DNA from: Nocardioides mangrovi
GTDB taxonomy: Bacteria; Actinomycetota; Actinomycetes; Propionibacteriales; Nocardioidaceae
Length of the DNA stretch: 64,000 bases
Direction: 5' to 3'
Assembly (NCBI RefSeq): GCF_020073815.1
Contig: NZ_JAIQZJ010000012.1
Location: 124,001-188,000, forward strand
The notes beneath the pieces are model-generated. The model did no database searches, was not told where the DNA came from, and saw only the letters and a program-made list of their open reading frames with translations. The position numbers and the translations under genes were made by a program. Below, piece by piece: positions 43,053-51,939 of the stretch (position 1 is its first letter; each line of letters starts with the position of its first letter).

Positions 43053-44264
43053 GTGACGACGACCGCGCCCACCTCGACCACGACGGCCGAGACGACGCGC
43101 GCCAGCCACTACACGCTCGCCGTGCTCGCGCTGGCCGTGGGCGGCTTCGCGATCGGCACCACCGAGTTCGTCACCATGGGCCTGCTCCCGCAGATCGCCG
43201 ACGGCGTCGGCGTCTCGATCCCGACGGCCGGCCACTTCATCTCGGCCTACGCGCTCGGCGTCGTCGTCGGCGCTCCGCTGATCGCGATCTTCGGCGCCCG
43301 GCTGCCGCGGCGGGCACTGCTCGTCGGCCTGATGGCGACGTACGCCGTCTTCAACGCGCTGAGCGCGGTGGCGAGCAGCTACGGGCTCCTCATGGTGGCC
43401 CGGTTCGCCGACGGGCTGCCCCACGGCGCCTACTTCGGCGTCGCGTCCCTGGTCGCCGCCGGCCTCGCGGCTCCCCAGCACCGTGGCCGTGCGGTCGCGA
43501 GCGTGATGCTCGGCCTGTCGGTCGCCAACGTGATCGGCGTCCCGGCGGCGACGTGGCTGGGCCAGAACGTCGGCTGGCGGGCCGCCTACCTCAGCACCGC
43601 CGGGCTGGCCCTGATCACCGTCGTCGGCGTGCTGCTCTTCGTGCCGTCGGTGGCGGGCAACCCCGACGCGACCGGCCGCCGGGAGATGCTCTTCTTCCGC
43701 AACGGCCAGGCGCTGCTCACGCTGCTGGCGGGCGCGGTCGGCTTCGGCGGCCTGTTCGCCGTCTACTCCTACATCGCGCCGACCGTCACCGAGGTGGGCG
43801 GGCTGCCGGACTCGACGGTGCCGCTCTTCACCGCCGCCTTCGGCCTGGGCATGGTCGCCGGCACCTGGCTGGCCGGCCGGCTGGCCGACTGGGACGTCTT
43901 CCGCTCCCTCATCTGGTCGGGCATCGGCTCCTTCTTCGTGATGCTGCTGACCTGGCTGGTCGCGCCCTACGGCTGGCTGCTCCTGCCCGCGGTCTTCCTC
44001 ATCACCGCGATCGGCTCGGTGCTCGTCGTCAACCTCCAGCTGCGCCTGATGAACGTCTCCGGCGAGGCCCAGACGCTCGGCGCGGCGATGAACCACGCCT
44101 CGCTCAACATCGCCAACGCCCTCGGTGCCTGGCTGGGTGGCGTCGTCATCGCCGCGGGCTACGGATACCGCGCTCCCGCGCTGGTCGGCGCGGCGCTCTC
44201 GGTCGCCGGCATCGTGGTGCTCTTCTGGTCGGCCGCCACGGCGCGCCGTACGGAGCTCTCCTGA
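43053..44264 (+). CDS. MFS transporter, AraJ/chloramphenicol-efflux type
   Basis: The 403-residue protein has twelve hydrophobic segments. It carries the DHA1-family start YTLAVLALAVGGFAIGTTEFV, the loop 2-3 motif GARLPRRALLVG, GLPHGAYFGVASLVA in helix 4-5 and a motif C-like VMLGLSVANVIGVPAATWLG. Members export drugs, sugars or arabinose-like compounds. GTG 43053 follows GGAGAAGGA. The substrate is unknown, and it appears to be a single-gene unit divergent from the third mcp. Confidence 0.9.
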   Translation: MTTTAPTSTTTAETTRASHYTLAVLALAVGGFAIGTTEFVTMGLLPQIADGVGVSIPTAGHFISAYALGVVVGAPLIAIFGARLPRRALLVGLMATYAVFNALSAVASSYGLLMVARFADGLPHGAYFGVASLVAAGLAAPQHRGRAVASVMLGLSVANVIGVPAATWLGQNVGWRAAYLSTAGLALITVVGVLLFVPSVAGNPDATGRREMLFFRNGQALLTLLAGAVGFGGLFAVYSYIAPTVTEVGGLPDSTVPLFTAAFGLGMVAGTWLAGRLADWDVFRSLIWSGIGSFFVMLLTWLVAPYGWLLLPAVFLITAIGSVLVVNLQLRLMNVSGEAQTLGAAMNHASLNIANALGAWLGGVVIAAGYGYRAPALVGAALSVAGIVVLFWSAATARRTELS

Positions 44265-44314
44265 CCCTCACCCCGGGCTGACCGGCCCGTCGAGGATCGG
44301 CAAGAATGAGGGCC

Positions 44315-45340
44315 ATGTCCACCACGACGGGGGAAGCCCGGCCGCGCGTGCTCTCCGGCATCCAGCCGACTGCCGACTCCTTCCACTTCGGCAACTACCT
44401 CGGCGCGCTGCGGCAGTGGGTGGACCTCCAGGAGGAGCACCAGCCGTTCTTCTTCATCGCCGACCTGCACGCGATCACGGTCGAGCAGGACCCGAAGGTA
44501 CTGCGCCAGCGCACCCTGCGCGCCGCGGCGCAGCTGCTCGCGATGGGCATCGACCCGGACCGGTCCGCGATCTTCGTGCAGTCCCAGGTGCCCGAGCACG
44601 CCCAGCTCGGCTGGGTCCTCCAGTGCCTCACCGGCTTCGGCGAGGCGCGCCGGATGACCCAGTTCAAGGACAAGTCCGCCAAGGGCGGTGAGGGCGCCGC
44701 CAGCGTCGGCCTCTTCACCTACCCGATCCTCCAGGCCGCCGACATCCTGCTCTACCGCCCGGCGTACGTGCCGGTCGGCGAGGACCAGCGCCAGCACCTC
44801 GAGCTCACCCGCGACCTCGCCCAGCGGTTCAACAGCCGCTACAAGAAGACCTTCCGGCTGCCCGAGCCCTACATCCTCAAGGCGACCGCGAAGATCACCG
44901 ACCTCCAGGACCCGACGTCGAAGATGTCCAAGTCGGCGTCCTCGCCGTCCGGGATCGTGGAGATGCTCGACGAGCCGAACGTCTCGGCGAAGAAGATCCG
45001 CTCCGCCGTGACCGACTCCGGGTCCGAGGTGCGCTTCGACGCCGAGGAGAAGCCGGGGGTGAGCAACCTCCTCACCATCTACTCCGCGCTCACCGGGCGG
45101 GAGATCCCCGACCTCGAGGAGCAGTACGCCGGCCGCGGCTACGGCGACCTCAAGAAGGACCTCGCGGAGGTCGTCGTCGACTTCGTGACCCCCTTCCGGG
45201 CGCGCACCCTCGAGCTGCTCGACGACCGGACCTACCTAACCGAGGTGCTGCGCCGCGGCGCCGAGCAGGCGGGTGCGGTCGCGGCCGGGACGCTGCGCGA
45301 CGTGTACGACCGGGTCGGCTTCGCGGCGGCCGGACAGTAG
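44315..45340 (+). CDS. trpS: tryptophanyl-tRNA synthetase
   Basis: TrpS charges tRNA-Trp. The protein is a class I synthetase with the HIGH-type motif in GIQPTADSFHFGNYLGALRQ and the KMSKS motif in TSKMSKSASSP. The middle contains the tryptophan pocket (ILQAADILLYRP, VPVGEDQRQHLEL). I start at ATG 44315 (341 residues) because an AAGAAT hexamer lies seven bases upstream, as in other leaderless genes here; ATG 44306 is the alternative. No attenuator or T-box is seen. Its TAG stop appears to form part of the next promoter. Confidence 0.94.
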   Translation: MSTTTGEARPRVLSGIQPTADSFHFGNYLGALRQWVDLQEEHQPFFFIADLHAITVEQDPKVLRQRTLRAAAQLLAMGIDPDRSAIFVQSQVPEHAQLGWVLQCLTGFGEARRMTQFKDKSAKGGEGAASVGLFTYPILQAADILLYRPAYVPVGEDQRQHLELTRDLAQRFNSRYKKTFRLPEPYILKATAKITDLQDPTSKMSKSASSPSGIVEMLDEPNVSAKKIRSAVTDSGSEVRFDAEEKPGVSNLLTIYSALTGREIPDLEEQYAGRGYGDLKKDLAEVVVDFVTPFRARTLELLDDRTYLTEVLRRGAEQAGAVAAGTLRDVYDRVGFAAAGQ

Positions 45341-45349
45341 GGTCTCTGC
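45338..45349 (+). promoter_or_regulatory. -10 element overlapping trpS stop
   Basis: TAGGGT at 45338-45343 starts with the trpS stop codon and is followed by six bases and ATG 45350. This fits a leaderless start for the next gene. Confidence 0.45.
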
Positions 45350-45877
45350 ATGCCGACGATTGGCGTGGCGGTCGCGATCCCGGAACCCTGGGCCACCGAG
45401 CTCCAGGATTACCGGACTGCCGTGGGGGATACCACTGCGACCATGATCCCCACGCACATCACGCTGGTCCCGCCGACCGACGTCGACGTCGTGCACCTCG
45501 CCGAGGTCGAGAAGCACCTGGAGGAGGTCGCCGCCGAGGCCGAGGGCTTCTGCGTGCACCTGCGCGGCACCGGCACCTTCCGACCCGTCTCGCCGGTGGT
45601 CTTCGTGAGCCTGGCCGAGGGGATCTCGCAGTGCGAGCAGCTGGCCGGCGCCTGCCGCCGCGGCCCGCTCGACGTCGACCTGCAGTACCCCTACCACCCG
45701 CACGTGACGATCGCCCACCACCTCGAGGACCCGCTGCTCGACCGGGCCTTCGAGGAGCTCGCCGACTTCGAGTGCGAGTTCGACGTCCCGGGCTTCGACC
45801 TCTACGTCCACGACTCCGACGCCGGGTGGCAGCCCACCCGGCACTTCCCGCTCCAGGCGGCCCCGGCGGCGAGCTGA
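45350..45877 (+). CDS. 2'-5' RNA ligase/phosphoesterase family protein
   Basis: The 175-residue protein has the two H-x-T-x motifs of the 2H phosphoesterase family, HITL (about residue 36) and HVTI (about residue 120), spaced as in LigT-like enzymes. They act on 2'-5' or cyclic phosphodiester bonds in RNA. Both motifs are intact. It lies between trpS and the YihY gene; a link to tRNA processing is possible but unproven. Confidence 0.88.
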   Translation: MPTIGVAVAIPEPWATELQDYRTAVGDTTATMIPTHITLVPPTDVDVVHLAEVEKHLEEVAAEAEGFCVHLRGTGTFRPVSPVVFVSLAEGISQCEQLAGACRRGPLDVDLQYPYHPHVTIAHHLEDPLLDRAFEELADFECEFDVPGFDLYVHDSDAGWQPTRHFPLQAAPAAS

Positions 45878-45878
45878 C

Positions 45879-46925
45879 GTGCCGTCGCTGAAGGAGCGGA
45901 TCGCCGAGGTCCGCGAGCGGCGTCCGCTCGTCGACCACGTCGTCCGGATGCAGGAGCACTACGGCGGGGTCAAGGCCGGCCAGCAGGCGGGCGCGGTCAC
46001 CTACTTCGCGTTCCTGTCCTTCTTCCCGATCCTCGCGCTGGCCTTCTTCGTGGTCGGCATCGTGGCCAAGATCTACCCCGGGGCGCGCGGGGACCTCTCC
46101 GACGCCCTGAACGCCGTCATCCCCGGCCTGGTCGGCACCGGCGACAACCAGGTCCAGATCAGCGACATCGAGACCGCCGCCGCGACCGCCGGGATCATCG
46201 GTGCGGTCATCCTGCTCTACTCCGGCCTCGGCTGGCTGGCCGCGATGCGCGACGCGCTCATCGTGGTCTTCGAGGTCCCCGCCAAGGACCAGCCCAACTT
46301 CCTCTTCGGCAAGCTCCGCGACCTGGTCACCCTCGCGCTGATCGGCGTGATCCTGCTGGTCTCGGTCGCGGCCGCCGGGCTGATCGGCGGCTTCGCCGAC
46401 CAGCTCCTCGGCTGGCTGGAGCTCGACACCGAGCTCGGGTGGCTGGTCAAGCTGCTGAGCGTCCTGCTCGGATTCGGCGCCAACATGCTGCTCTTCTTCG
46501 CGATGTTCGTGCTGCTCGCCGAGCCGCCGTACACCCCGCGCCGCTCGCTGTGGTCGGGTGCGTTCCTCGGGGCCATCGCCTTCGAGGTGCTCAAGCAGGT
46601 GTCCGGGCTGCTCATCTCCTCCACCACCGGCAACCCGGCCTTCCAGGCCTTCGGGATCGCGCTGATCGTCCTGGTCTGGATCAACTACTTCTCCCGCGTC
46701 GTCCTCTACGCCGCCGCCTGGGCGCACACCTCGCCGGCGGCCCGCGCCGCCCGTCCCGAGTCCGAGGTCGCGCCCGTGCAGGGGCCGCCCTCCCCGCCCG
46801 TGCGCTCCCGGGCCGAGCGCCTCGACGAGGTCGACCACCCCTGGGTCGCGCCGTACGCCGCGGGCGCCGCCACCATGCTCGGCCTCGTGGCCGTGATCCG
46901 CCGGTTCACCCAGCAGAAGGACTGA
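45879..46925 (+). CDS. YihY/BrkB family membrane protein
   Basis: The 348-residue protein shows the family's layout: a cytosolic N-terminal helix, then about six membrane helices, including TYFAFLSFFPILALAFFVVG after AGAVTY, and the conserved GLGWLAAMRDALIVVFEV and NPAFQAFGIALIVLVWINYF. A charged cytosolic tail follows. The family was once called ribonuclease BN, but that assignment is no longer held; function is unknown. GTG 45879 begins one base after the previous stop. Confidence 0.9.
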   Translation: MPSLKERIAEVRERRPLVDHVVRMQEHYGGVKAGQQAGAVTYFAFLSFFPILALAFFVVGIVAKIYPGARGDLSDALNAVIPGLVGTGDNQVQISDIETAAATAGIIGAVILLYSGLGWLAAMRDALIVVFEVPAKDQPNFLFGKLRDLVTLALIGVILLVSVAAAGLIGGFADQLLGWLELDTELGWLVKLLSVLLGFGANMLLFFAMFVLLAEPPYTPRRSLWSGAFLGAIAFEVLKQVSGLLISSTTGNPAFQAFGIALIVLVWINYFSRVVLYAAAWAHTSPAARAARPESEVAPVQGPPSPPVRSRAERLDEVDHPWVAPYAAGAATMLGLVAVIRRFTQQKD

Positions 46926-46927
46926 CA

Positions 46928-47146
46928 GTGGGACGCAAGACAGCCTGGTTCCTGGTCGCGGTGGCGATCTGGAACTTCGTCATCTGGGGCACGTTCATCA
47001 AGAACCTCGCCGCCTCGCACGCGTCGGGCGAGGACCGCCCGAGCGGCTACTACATCGCCCACTCGGTGCTGATCGTGGTCAACATGGTGCTCGGCGTCGT
47101 CTTCGCGACGCTCGGGGTGCGTGCACTACGCGCCCGTCGATCCTGA
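46928..47146 (+). CDS. SCO4848-like small membrane protein
   Basis: The 72-residue protein starts at GTG 46928, two bases after the YihY stop. It has two hydrophobic segments (about 5-22 and 44-63) with the loop FIKNLAASHASGEDRPSGYY. Small proteins of this size and layout follow YihY genes in Streptomyces (SCO4848 family). The function is unknown, and the conserved pairing suggests the two act together. Confidence 0.75.
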   Translation: MGRKTAWFLVAVAIWNFVIWGTFIKNLAASHASGEDRPSGYYIAHSVLIVVNMVLGVVFATLGVRALRARRS

Positions 47147-47206
47147 CGAGCCGAGGCAACCGATCGCGGGTGTCGTGCGTCATACGGGCACGAGACGGCG
47201 CGAGAG

Positions 47207-47230
47207 GTGACAACCTGCTCGCACACGGGG
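47207..47230 (+). promoter_or_regulatory. motif shared by the two ELWxxDGT genes
   Basis: GTGACAACCTGCTCGCACAC, followed by GGGG, starts 37 bases before ATG 47244. A very similar run, GTGACAGTCTGCTGGTACTC, starts 39 bases before ATG 50171. It may be a promoter (GTGACA as -35) or a regulator site. Confidence 0.45.
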
Positions 47231-47243
47231 TGAGGAGGCGGCG

Positions 47244-49082
47244 ATGAGCCGACGACAGCGCAGTGCCCGGGCCCAGGTGCTCCGGGCGAGGACGGCACGG
47301 GCGAAGGAGCTGAGGCGCCGCGCCCGGGTGCGGCGTACGGCGGGCGTGGCGGCGGTCGCCGCCGTGGCCCTCGGCGGGCTCGGGGCGGTCTCCGCGCCGT
47401 CGTACGCCGGGGCGCCGACCGCGAGCCGGGCGGACTGCACCGGCGTCCCGACCCCGCCCAGCAGCCCCTCGGAGGGTGCCGTCCTGGGCGGGCGCGTCTT
47501 CTTCACCGCCGACGACGGCCTCCACGGCCGCGAGCTGTGGGCCTCCGACGGCACCGCCGCCGGGACCGTGCTCGTCAAGGACATCGCGCCGGGCAAGGAC
47601 GGCGGCTACTACGACGAGGGCATCGACGACCTGGTGTCGACGGGGGACGCGCTCTTCTTCGTGGCCGACGACGGCAAGCACGGTCGGGAGCTCTGGACCT
47701 CCGACGGCACCACTGCGGGCACGACCATGGTCAAGGACATCAACCCCGACGACGACTACTACAGCGGTCCCAAGGACCTCACCGTCGTGGGTGACCGGGT
47801 GTTCTTCGCCGCCGATGACAGCATCCACGGCCGGGAGCTCTGGACCTCCGACGGCACCGCTGCCGGCACGACCCTGGTCAAGGACATCAGCAGCGGTAGC
47901 AGCTACTACGGCGGCATCGGCGACCTCACCGCGGTCGGCAACCGGCTCTTCTTCAGCGCGGACGACGACGACCACGGTCAGGAGCTCTGGTCCTCCGACG
48001 GGACCGCTGCCGGCACCACCCTGGTCAAGGACATCTACCCGGGTGCCTACGACAGCTCCGTCAGCTACCTCACCGCGGTCGGCGACTCGGTCTTCTTCTC
48101 CGCTCGCGACGGCGAGCACGGCCCCGAGCTGTGGACCTCCGACGGCACCGGCGCCGGGACCCACCTGGTCTCCGACATCGACCCGGGCGTCAAGGGCGCC
48201 CAGCCCAACTCGCTCGCGGCGGTCGGGGACACGCTCTTCTTCAGCGCGAACGACGGCACCCACGGCCGCGAGCTCTGGCGCAGCGACGGGTCCGAGGCCG
48301 GCACCACGATGGTCGCCGACATCGGCAGCGAGGACGAGGACGACAACTACTACAGCGGCCCGCAGCTGCTCACGGAGTCCGGTGGCGCCCTCTTCTTCAC
48401 CGCCGACGACGGCACGCACGGCCGCGAGCTGTGGACCTCCGACGGCACCCCGGCCGGCACCGTCATGGTCGACGACATCCGCCACGGGGGCTATGGCAGC
48501 AACCCGGTCTACCTCACCGACGTCGACGGGCAGCTCTTCTTCGGGGCCAAGGACGGCGTCCACGGCGGCGAGCTGTGGACCTCCGACGGCACCGAGGCCG
48601 GCACCGTGCTGGTCAAGGACATCGGCAGCGACGCGGGCTACTACAGCGGCCCCCAGTCGTTGACGGCGTTCGGCGACCGCCTCTTCTTCGCGATCGACGA
48701 CGGCGTCCACGGCCTCGAGCCCTGGGTCTCGGACGGTACCGCCGCCGGGACCTCGCTGGTGGAGGACATCAACGTCGTCACCGCCTTCGGCGTGGCGAAG
48801 TCGGGTCGCCCCAACACCGACAACGGCACCCTGCGGGTGCGCGTGTACGCCGACGGGCCCGGCGACCTGGTCGTCACGCGGGTCGGCGGCTCCCCGGTCA
48901 AGCGCGCCCGCGCGGTCTTCGAGGACGACGGCGCGCAGACAGTGGTCCTGAAGCCGACGCGGGCGGGCCTGCGCGAGCTGAAGCGCAAGGGCAGCCTGCG
49001 GGTGAAGGTGCGCTTCACCTTCACGGCGTGCGGCAGCCCGGCCAGCGCCGTGGTCCGCAGCTTCACGCTGAAGCTGAAGTGA
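47244..49082 (+). CDS. secreted ELWxxDGT-repeat protein
   Basis: The 612-residue protein has an Arg-rich N-terminus and a signal peptide (GVAAVAAVALGGLGAVSAPS, cleavage near SYA-GA). Nine repeats of about 50 residues follow, each with a GRELWTSDGTAAGT-like core preceded by LFFTADDG or a variant and followed by VKDI. The number and spacing suit a beta-propeller. A C-terminal beta domain (about 520-612) ends in LRVKVRFTFTACG and SFTLKLK. GGAGG precedes the ATG. A second such gene lies at 50171-51928, with a TIGR03032-type gene between. Function is unknown; binding or adhesion outside the cell is plausible. Confidence 0.9.
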   Translation: MSRRQRSARAQVLRARTARAKELRRRARVRRTAGVAAVAAVALGGLGAVSAPSYAGAPTASRADCTGVPTPPSSPSEGAVLGGRVFFTADDGLHGRELWASDGTAAGTVLVKDIAPGKDGGYYDEGIDDLVSTGDALFFVADDGKHGRELWTSDGTTAGTTMVKDINPDDDYYSGPKDLTVVGDRVFFAADDSIHGRELWTSDGTAAGTTLVKDISSGSSYYGGIGDLTAVGNRLFFSADDDDHGQELWSSDGTAAGTTLVKDIYPGAYDSSVSYLTAVGDSVFFSARDGEHGPELWTSDGTGAGTHLVSDIDPGVKGAQPNSLAAVGDTLFFSANDGTHGRELWRSDGSEAGTTMVADIGSEDEDDNYYSGPQLLTESGGALFFTADDGTHGRELWTSDGTPAGTVMVDDIRHGGYGSNPVYLTDVDGQLFFGAKDGVHGGELWTSDGTEAGTVLVKDIGSDAGYYSGPQSLTAFGDRLFFAIDDGVHGLEPWVSDGTAAGTSLVEDINVVTAFGVAKSGRPNTDNGTLRVRVYADGPGDLVVTRVGGSPVKRARAVFEDDGAQTVVLKPTRAGLRELKRKGSLRVKVRFTFTACGSPASAVVRSFTLKLK

Positions 49083-50116
49083 GCGAGGCGGCGCGCGGCA
49101 CCGAGGTCCGCTACCACCACAGCCCGTCCTTCCCCGGCGTGCTGGCGGACGCGGGCTGCGCGCTGCTCGTCTCGACCTACCAGGCGGGCCAGCTCGTCGC
49201 GGTCGGTGTCGCGGACGGCCGGCTGACCTTCTCCTTCCGCCGCTTCGACCACGCGATGGGCGTCGCGGTCGGCCCGGACCGGGTCGTCGTCGGCGGCAAG
49301 GACCAGGTGTGGACCCTGATGGACCAGCCCGAGGTGGCGGCCTCGGTCGCGCCCGCCGGGCGGCACGACCGCTGCTGGCTGCCGCGCTCGTCCGTCGTCA
49401 CCGGGTCGATCCAGTGCCACGAGGTCGCCTGGGGGTCGACGGACGCCGGCGAGCCCGACCTGTGGGTCGTCAACACCGCGTTCTCGTGCCTGGCCGGCCT
49501 CGACGGCCGACACAGCTTCGTGCCGCGGTGGCGGCCGCCGTTCGTCACCCGCCTCGCGCCGGAGGACCGCTGCCACCTCAACGGGCTGGCGATGCGCGAC
49601 GGGCGGCCGGCGTACGTCACCGTGATGGCGCGGAGCGACGAGGCGGGCGGCTGGCGGGCCGCGCGCAACGAGACCGGCACCGTGCTCGACGTCGCCTCGG
49701 GAGAGCCGGTGACGACGGGCCTCGCGATGCCGCACTCGCCGCGCTGGTACGACGGCGCGCTCTACGTCCTCAACTCCGGCTGGGGACGGCTCGAGCGCGT
49801 CGACCCGGCAACCGGCGAGCGCGAGGTCGTCGCGACCTTCCCCGGCTACGCGCGCGGGCTGGCCTGCCACGGCCACCTGGCCTTCGTCGGGCTCTCGAAG
49901 ATCCGGGAGACCACGACCTTCGGCGGCACGCCGCTCGCGGCCTACCACGACCAGCTCAAGTGCGGGGTCGGCGTCGTCGACCTCCGCACCGGCGAGACCC
50001 TCGCGACCCTCGAGTTCGAGAACGGCGTCGACGAGATCTTCGACGTCCAGGCGGTGCCCGGGGCGCGGTGCCCCACGCTCGGGGACGGCGAGGTGTGGGT
50101 GCTGCCGAGCGGGTGA
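49079..50116 (+). CDS. TIGR03032/DUF4915 family protein
   Basis: The 345-residue protein starts at GTG 49079, overlapping the stop of the ELWxxDGT gene. It has no signal peptide. Repeated short beta-strand patterns (VAVGPDRVVVGG, LWVVNTAFSCLAGLDG, PHSPRWYDGALYVLNSGWG, VDEIFDVQAVPG) suggest a propeller fold, and CHLNGLAMRDGRPAYVT matches the family I know as TIGR03032. That family occurs beside large repeat or surface proteins but has no proven activity. The tight coupling to a secreted repeat protein suggests it handles or modifies it. Confidence 0.8.
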   Translation: MSEAARGTEVRYHHSPSFPGVLADAGCALLVSTYQAGQLVAVGVADGRLTFSFRRFDHAMGVAVGPDRVVVGGKDQVWTLMDQPEVAASVAPAGRHDRCWLPRSSVVTGSIQCHEVAWGSTDAGEPDLWVVNTAFSCLAGLDGRHSFVPRWRPPFVTRLAPEDRCHLNGLAMRDGRPAYVTVMARSDEAGGWRAARNETGTVLDVASGEPVTTGLAMPHSPRWYDGALYVLNSGWGRLERVDPATGEREVVATFPGYARGLACHGHLAFVGLSKIRETTTFGGTPLAAYHDQLKCGVGVVDLRTGETLATLEFENGVDEIFDVQAVPGARCPTLGDGEVWVLPSG

Positions 50117-50131
50117 CGCGACGCGGCACCG

Positions 50132-50155
50132 TGTGACAGTCTGCTGGTACTCGGG
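50132..50155 (+). promoter_or_regulatory. motif shared by the two ELWxxDGT genes
   Basis: GTGACAGTCTGCTGGTACTC begins 39 bases before ATG 50171 and matches the run before the first ELWxxDGT gene (47207-47230) at most positions. This suggests both are under the same control. Confidence 0.45.
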
Positions 50156-50170
50156 ACAGGGGGAACGACG

Positions 50171-51928
50171 ATGGGTCGACGACGGGTTCGTGCTCGGGCG
50201 CAGGCCCGTACGACGTCCGCAGCAGTGGCGGCCATTGCGGTGGGGCTGGCGGGGGTCGCCCCCGTTGCTGCGGCCTCGGCCACCGAGGCGCAGGCCAGGA
50301 TGGCGGCCCGGTGTCCGGAGGGAACCCGGTCGAGCGTGCCGCGCCAGGGAGTCGAGGTCGGGGGAAGGCTCTACTTCGTCGCCGACGACGGGGTGCACGG
50401 CCGGGAGCTATGGCGCTCCGACCGCACCGCCGACGGCACGGCGCTGGTCGACGACATCCGGGGCGGCGCAGGCGACAGCGACCCCGGCAGCCTCGTCGGG
50501 ATGGATGGTGACCTCTACTTCGCCGCGACCGACCGGGCGCACGGGCGGCAGCTGTGGCGCTCGGACGGCACCCGCGCCGGCACCGTCCTCGTGAAGGCCA
50601 TCGGCGCCGGCGGTTACGGCACCGGTGGCACCGGCAACGCGGACGGCATGGTCCTCGTGGGCGAGCGGCTGTTCTTCGTCGCCGACGACGGCATCCACGG
50701 GAGCGAGGTCTGGACGTCCGACGGCACCACCGCCGGCACGGTCATGGTCAAGGACGTCGGTCGGAACGACGCCTACCCCGGACCGACCGGCCTGGAGGCC
50801 GTGGGAGACACGGTGTTCTTCACCGAGGACGACGGGGTGCACGGGCAGGAGCTGTGGCAGACCGACGGCACCCGTGCCGGGACGACGCTCGTCAAGGACC
50901 TCAGCCCAGGCTCCGCCAGCACCGACTTCAGCTACTCGGCCGGGACGAGCGACTCGCTGCTGTTCTTCGCGGACGCCGGCCACGGTCGTGAGCTCTGGGT
51001 CTCGGACGGCACCGCAGACGGGACCCACGTCGTCGAGGACGTGGCCCCGGCGACGGCGTACGACGGAGGTGCGGAGATGGTCGCCGTCGGCCAGCAGGTC
51101 TTCTTCGTCGCGGACGACGGCACGCACGGGCGCGAGCTGTGGACCAGCGATGGCACGGAGACGGGCACCGTGCTGGTCAAGGACATCTCCAGTGACGACG
51201 AGGGTGGTTACTACGGCAACCACGGCCCCGAGGGGCTCAGCGCAGCGAACGGCCTGCTCTACTTCTCCGCCGACGACGACGTCCACGGCCGGGAGCCCTG
51301 GCGGTCGGACGGGACCGAGGACGGCACCGTCCTGGTCGACGACGTCAACCCGGGCGAGGCCGGCAGCGGGCCGGCCGACTTCACCGCCGTGGGCGGTTCG
51401 GTCTACTTCGCCTCCGGCATCCGTCTCTTCGCGACGGATGGCACCTCGGCAGGCACCAGACGCGTGGCGGACGTCCAGGATGCCGGCTCGAAGTACACCG
51501 GCCCGACCGGTCTCGCTGCGGTCGGTGAGCGGCTGTTCCTCGCCGCGGACGACGGGGTGCACGGAATGGAGCCGTGGCTGTCCGACGGCACCGCGACCGG
51601 CACGGCGATGGTCGCCGACGTGAACACGGAGCGGAACTTCGTCGTCATCGTGCGGGACGCCCGCACCCGCAACGGCAAGCTGGAGCCGATGGTCTACCCC
51701 AACGTGCCCGGCCGCCTGCAGGTCCGACCCGTCGGCGGGTCCGAGCTGCGGCCGTGGTCAGGCTGCGTCGACGGGGGACGCCAGCGGCTCGTCCTCTCCC
51801 CGACCCGGGCCGGGGAGAGGAAGCTGCACCGCACCGGCAGCCTGCGGGTGCGGGCGAGGTTCGTCTTCGGGGAGCCCGGCACCACGATCAAGCGGGTGGT
51901 GAAGAGCTTCACCCTCCGGGTGCGCTGA
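50171..51928 (+). CDS. secreted ELWxxDGT-repeat protein
   Basis: The 585-residue protein has an Arg-rich N-terminus, a signal peptide (VAAIAVGLAGVAPVAAASA), nine repeats of the ELWxxDGT kind and the same C-terminal beta domain as the protein at 47244-49082. Two repeats are weakened (GSEVWTSDGT, RLFATDGTSAGT), and the first reads SDRTADGT. It is a clear paralogue. Its stop lies 11 bases from the convergent sdhB. Confidence 0.9.
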   Translation: MGRRRVRARAQARTTSAAVAAIAVGLAGVAPVAAASATEAQARMAARCPEGTRSSVPRQGVEVGGRLYFVADDGVHGRELWRSDRTADGTALVDDIRGGAGDSDPGSLVGMDGDLYFAATDRAHGRQLWRSDGTRAGTVLVKAIGAGGYGTGGTGNADGMVLVGERLFFVADDGIHGSEVWTSDGTTAGTVMVKDVGRNDAYPGPTGLEAVGDTVFFTEDDGVHGQELWQTDGTRAGTTLVKDLSPGSASTDFSYSAGTSDSLLFFADAGHGRELWVSDGTADGTHVVEDVAPATAYDGGAEMVAVGQQVFFVADDGTHGRELWTSDGTETGTVLVKDISSDDEGGYYGNHGPEGLSAANGLLYFSADDDVHGREPWRSDGTEDGTVLVDDVNPGEAGSGPADFTAVGGSVYFASGIRLFATDGTSAGTRRVADVQDAGSKYTGPTGLAAVGERLFLAADDGVHGMEPWLSDGTATGTAMVADVNTERNFVVIVRDARTRNGKLEPMVYPNVPGRLQVRPVGGSELRPWSGCVDGGRQRLVLSPTRAGERKLHRTGSLRVRARFVFGEPGTTIKRVVKSFTLRVR

Positions 51929-51939
51929 CCTCTCGCAGG

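Noticed and set aside
47244..51928. CRISPR-like or tandem DNA repeats in the ELWxxDGT genes
   Set aside because: The periodicity is from coding repeats of about 50 residues with variable bases between, not from DNA-level spacer-repeat units.
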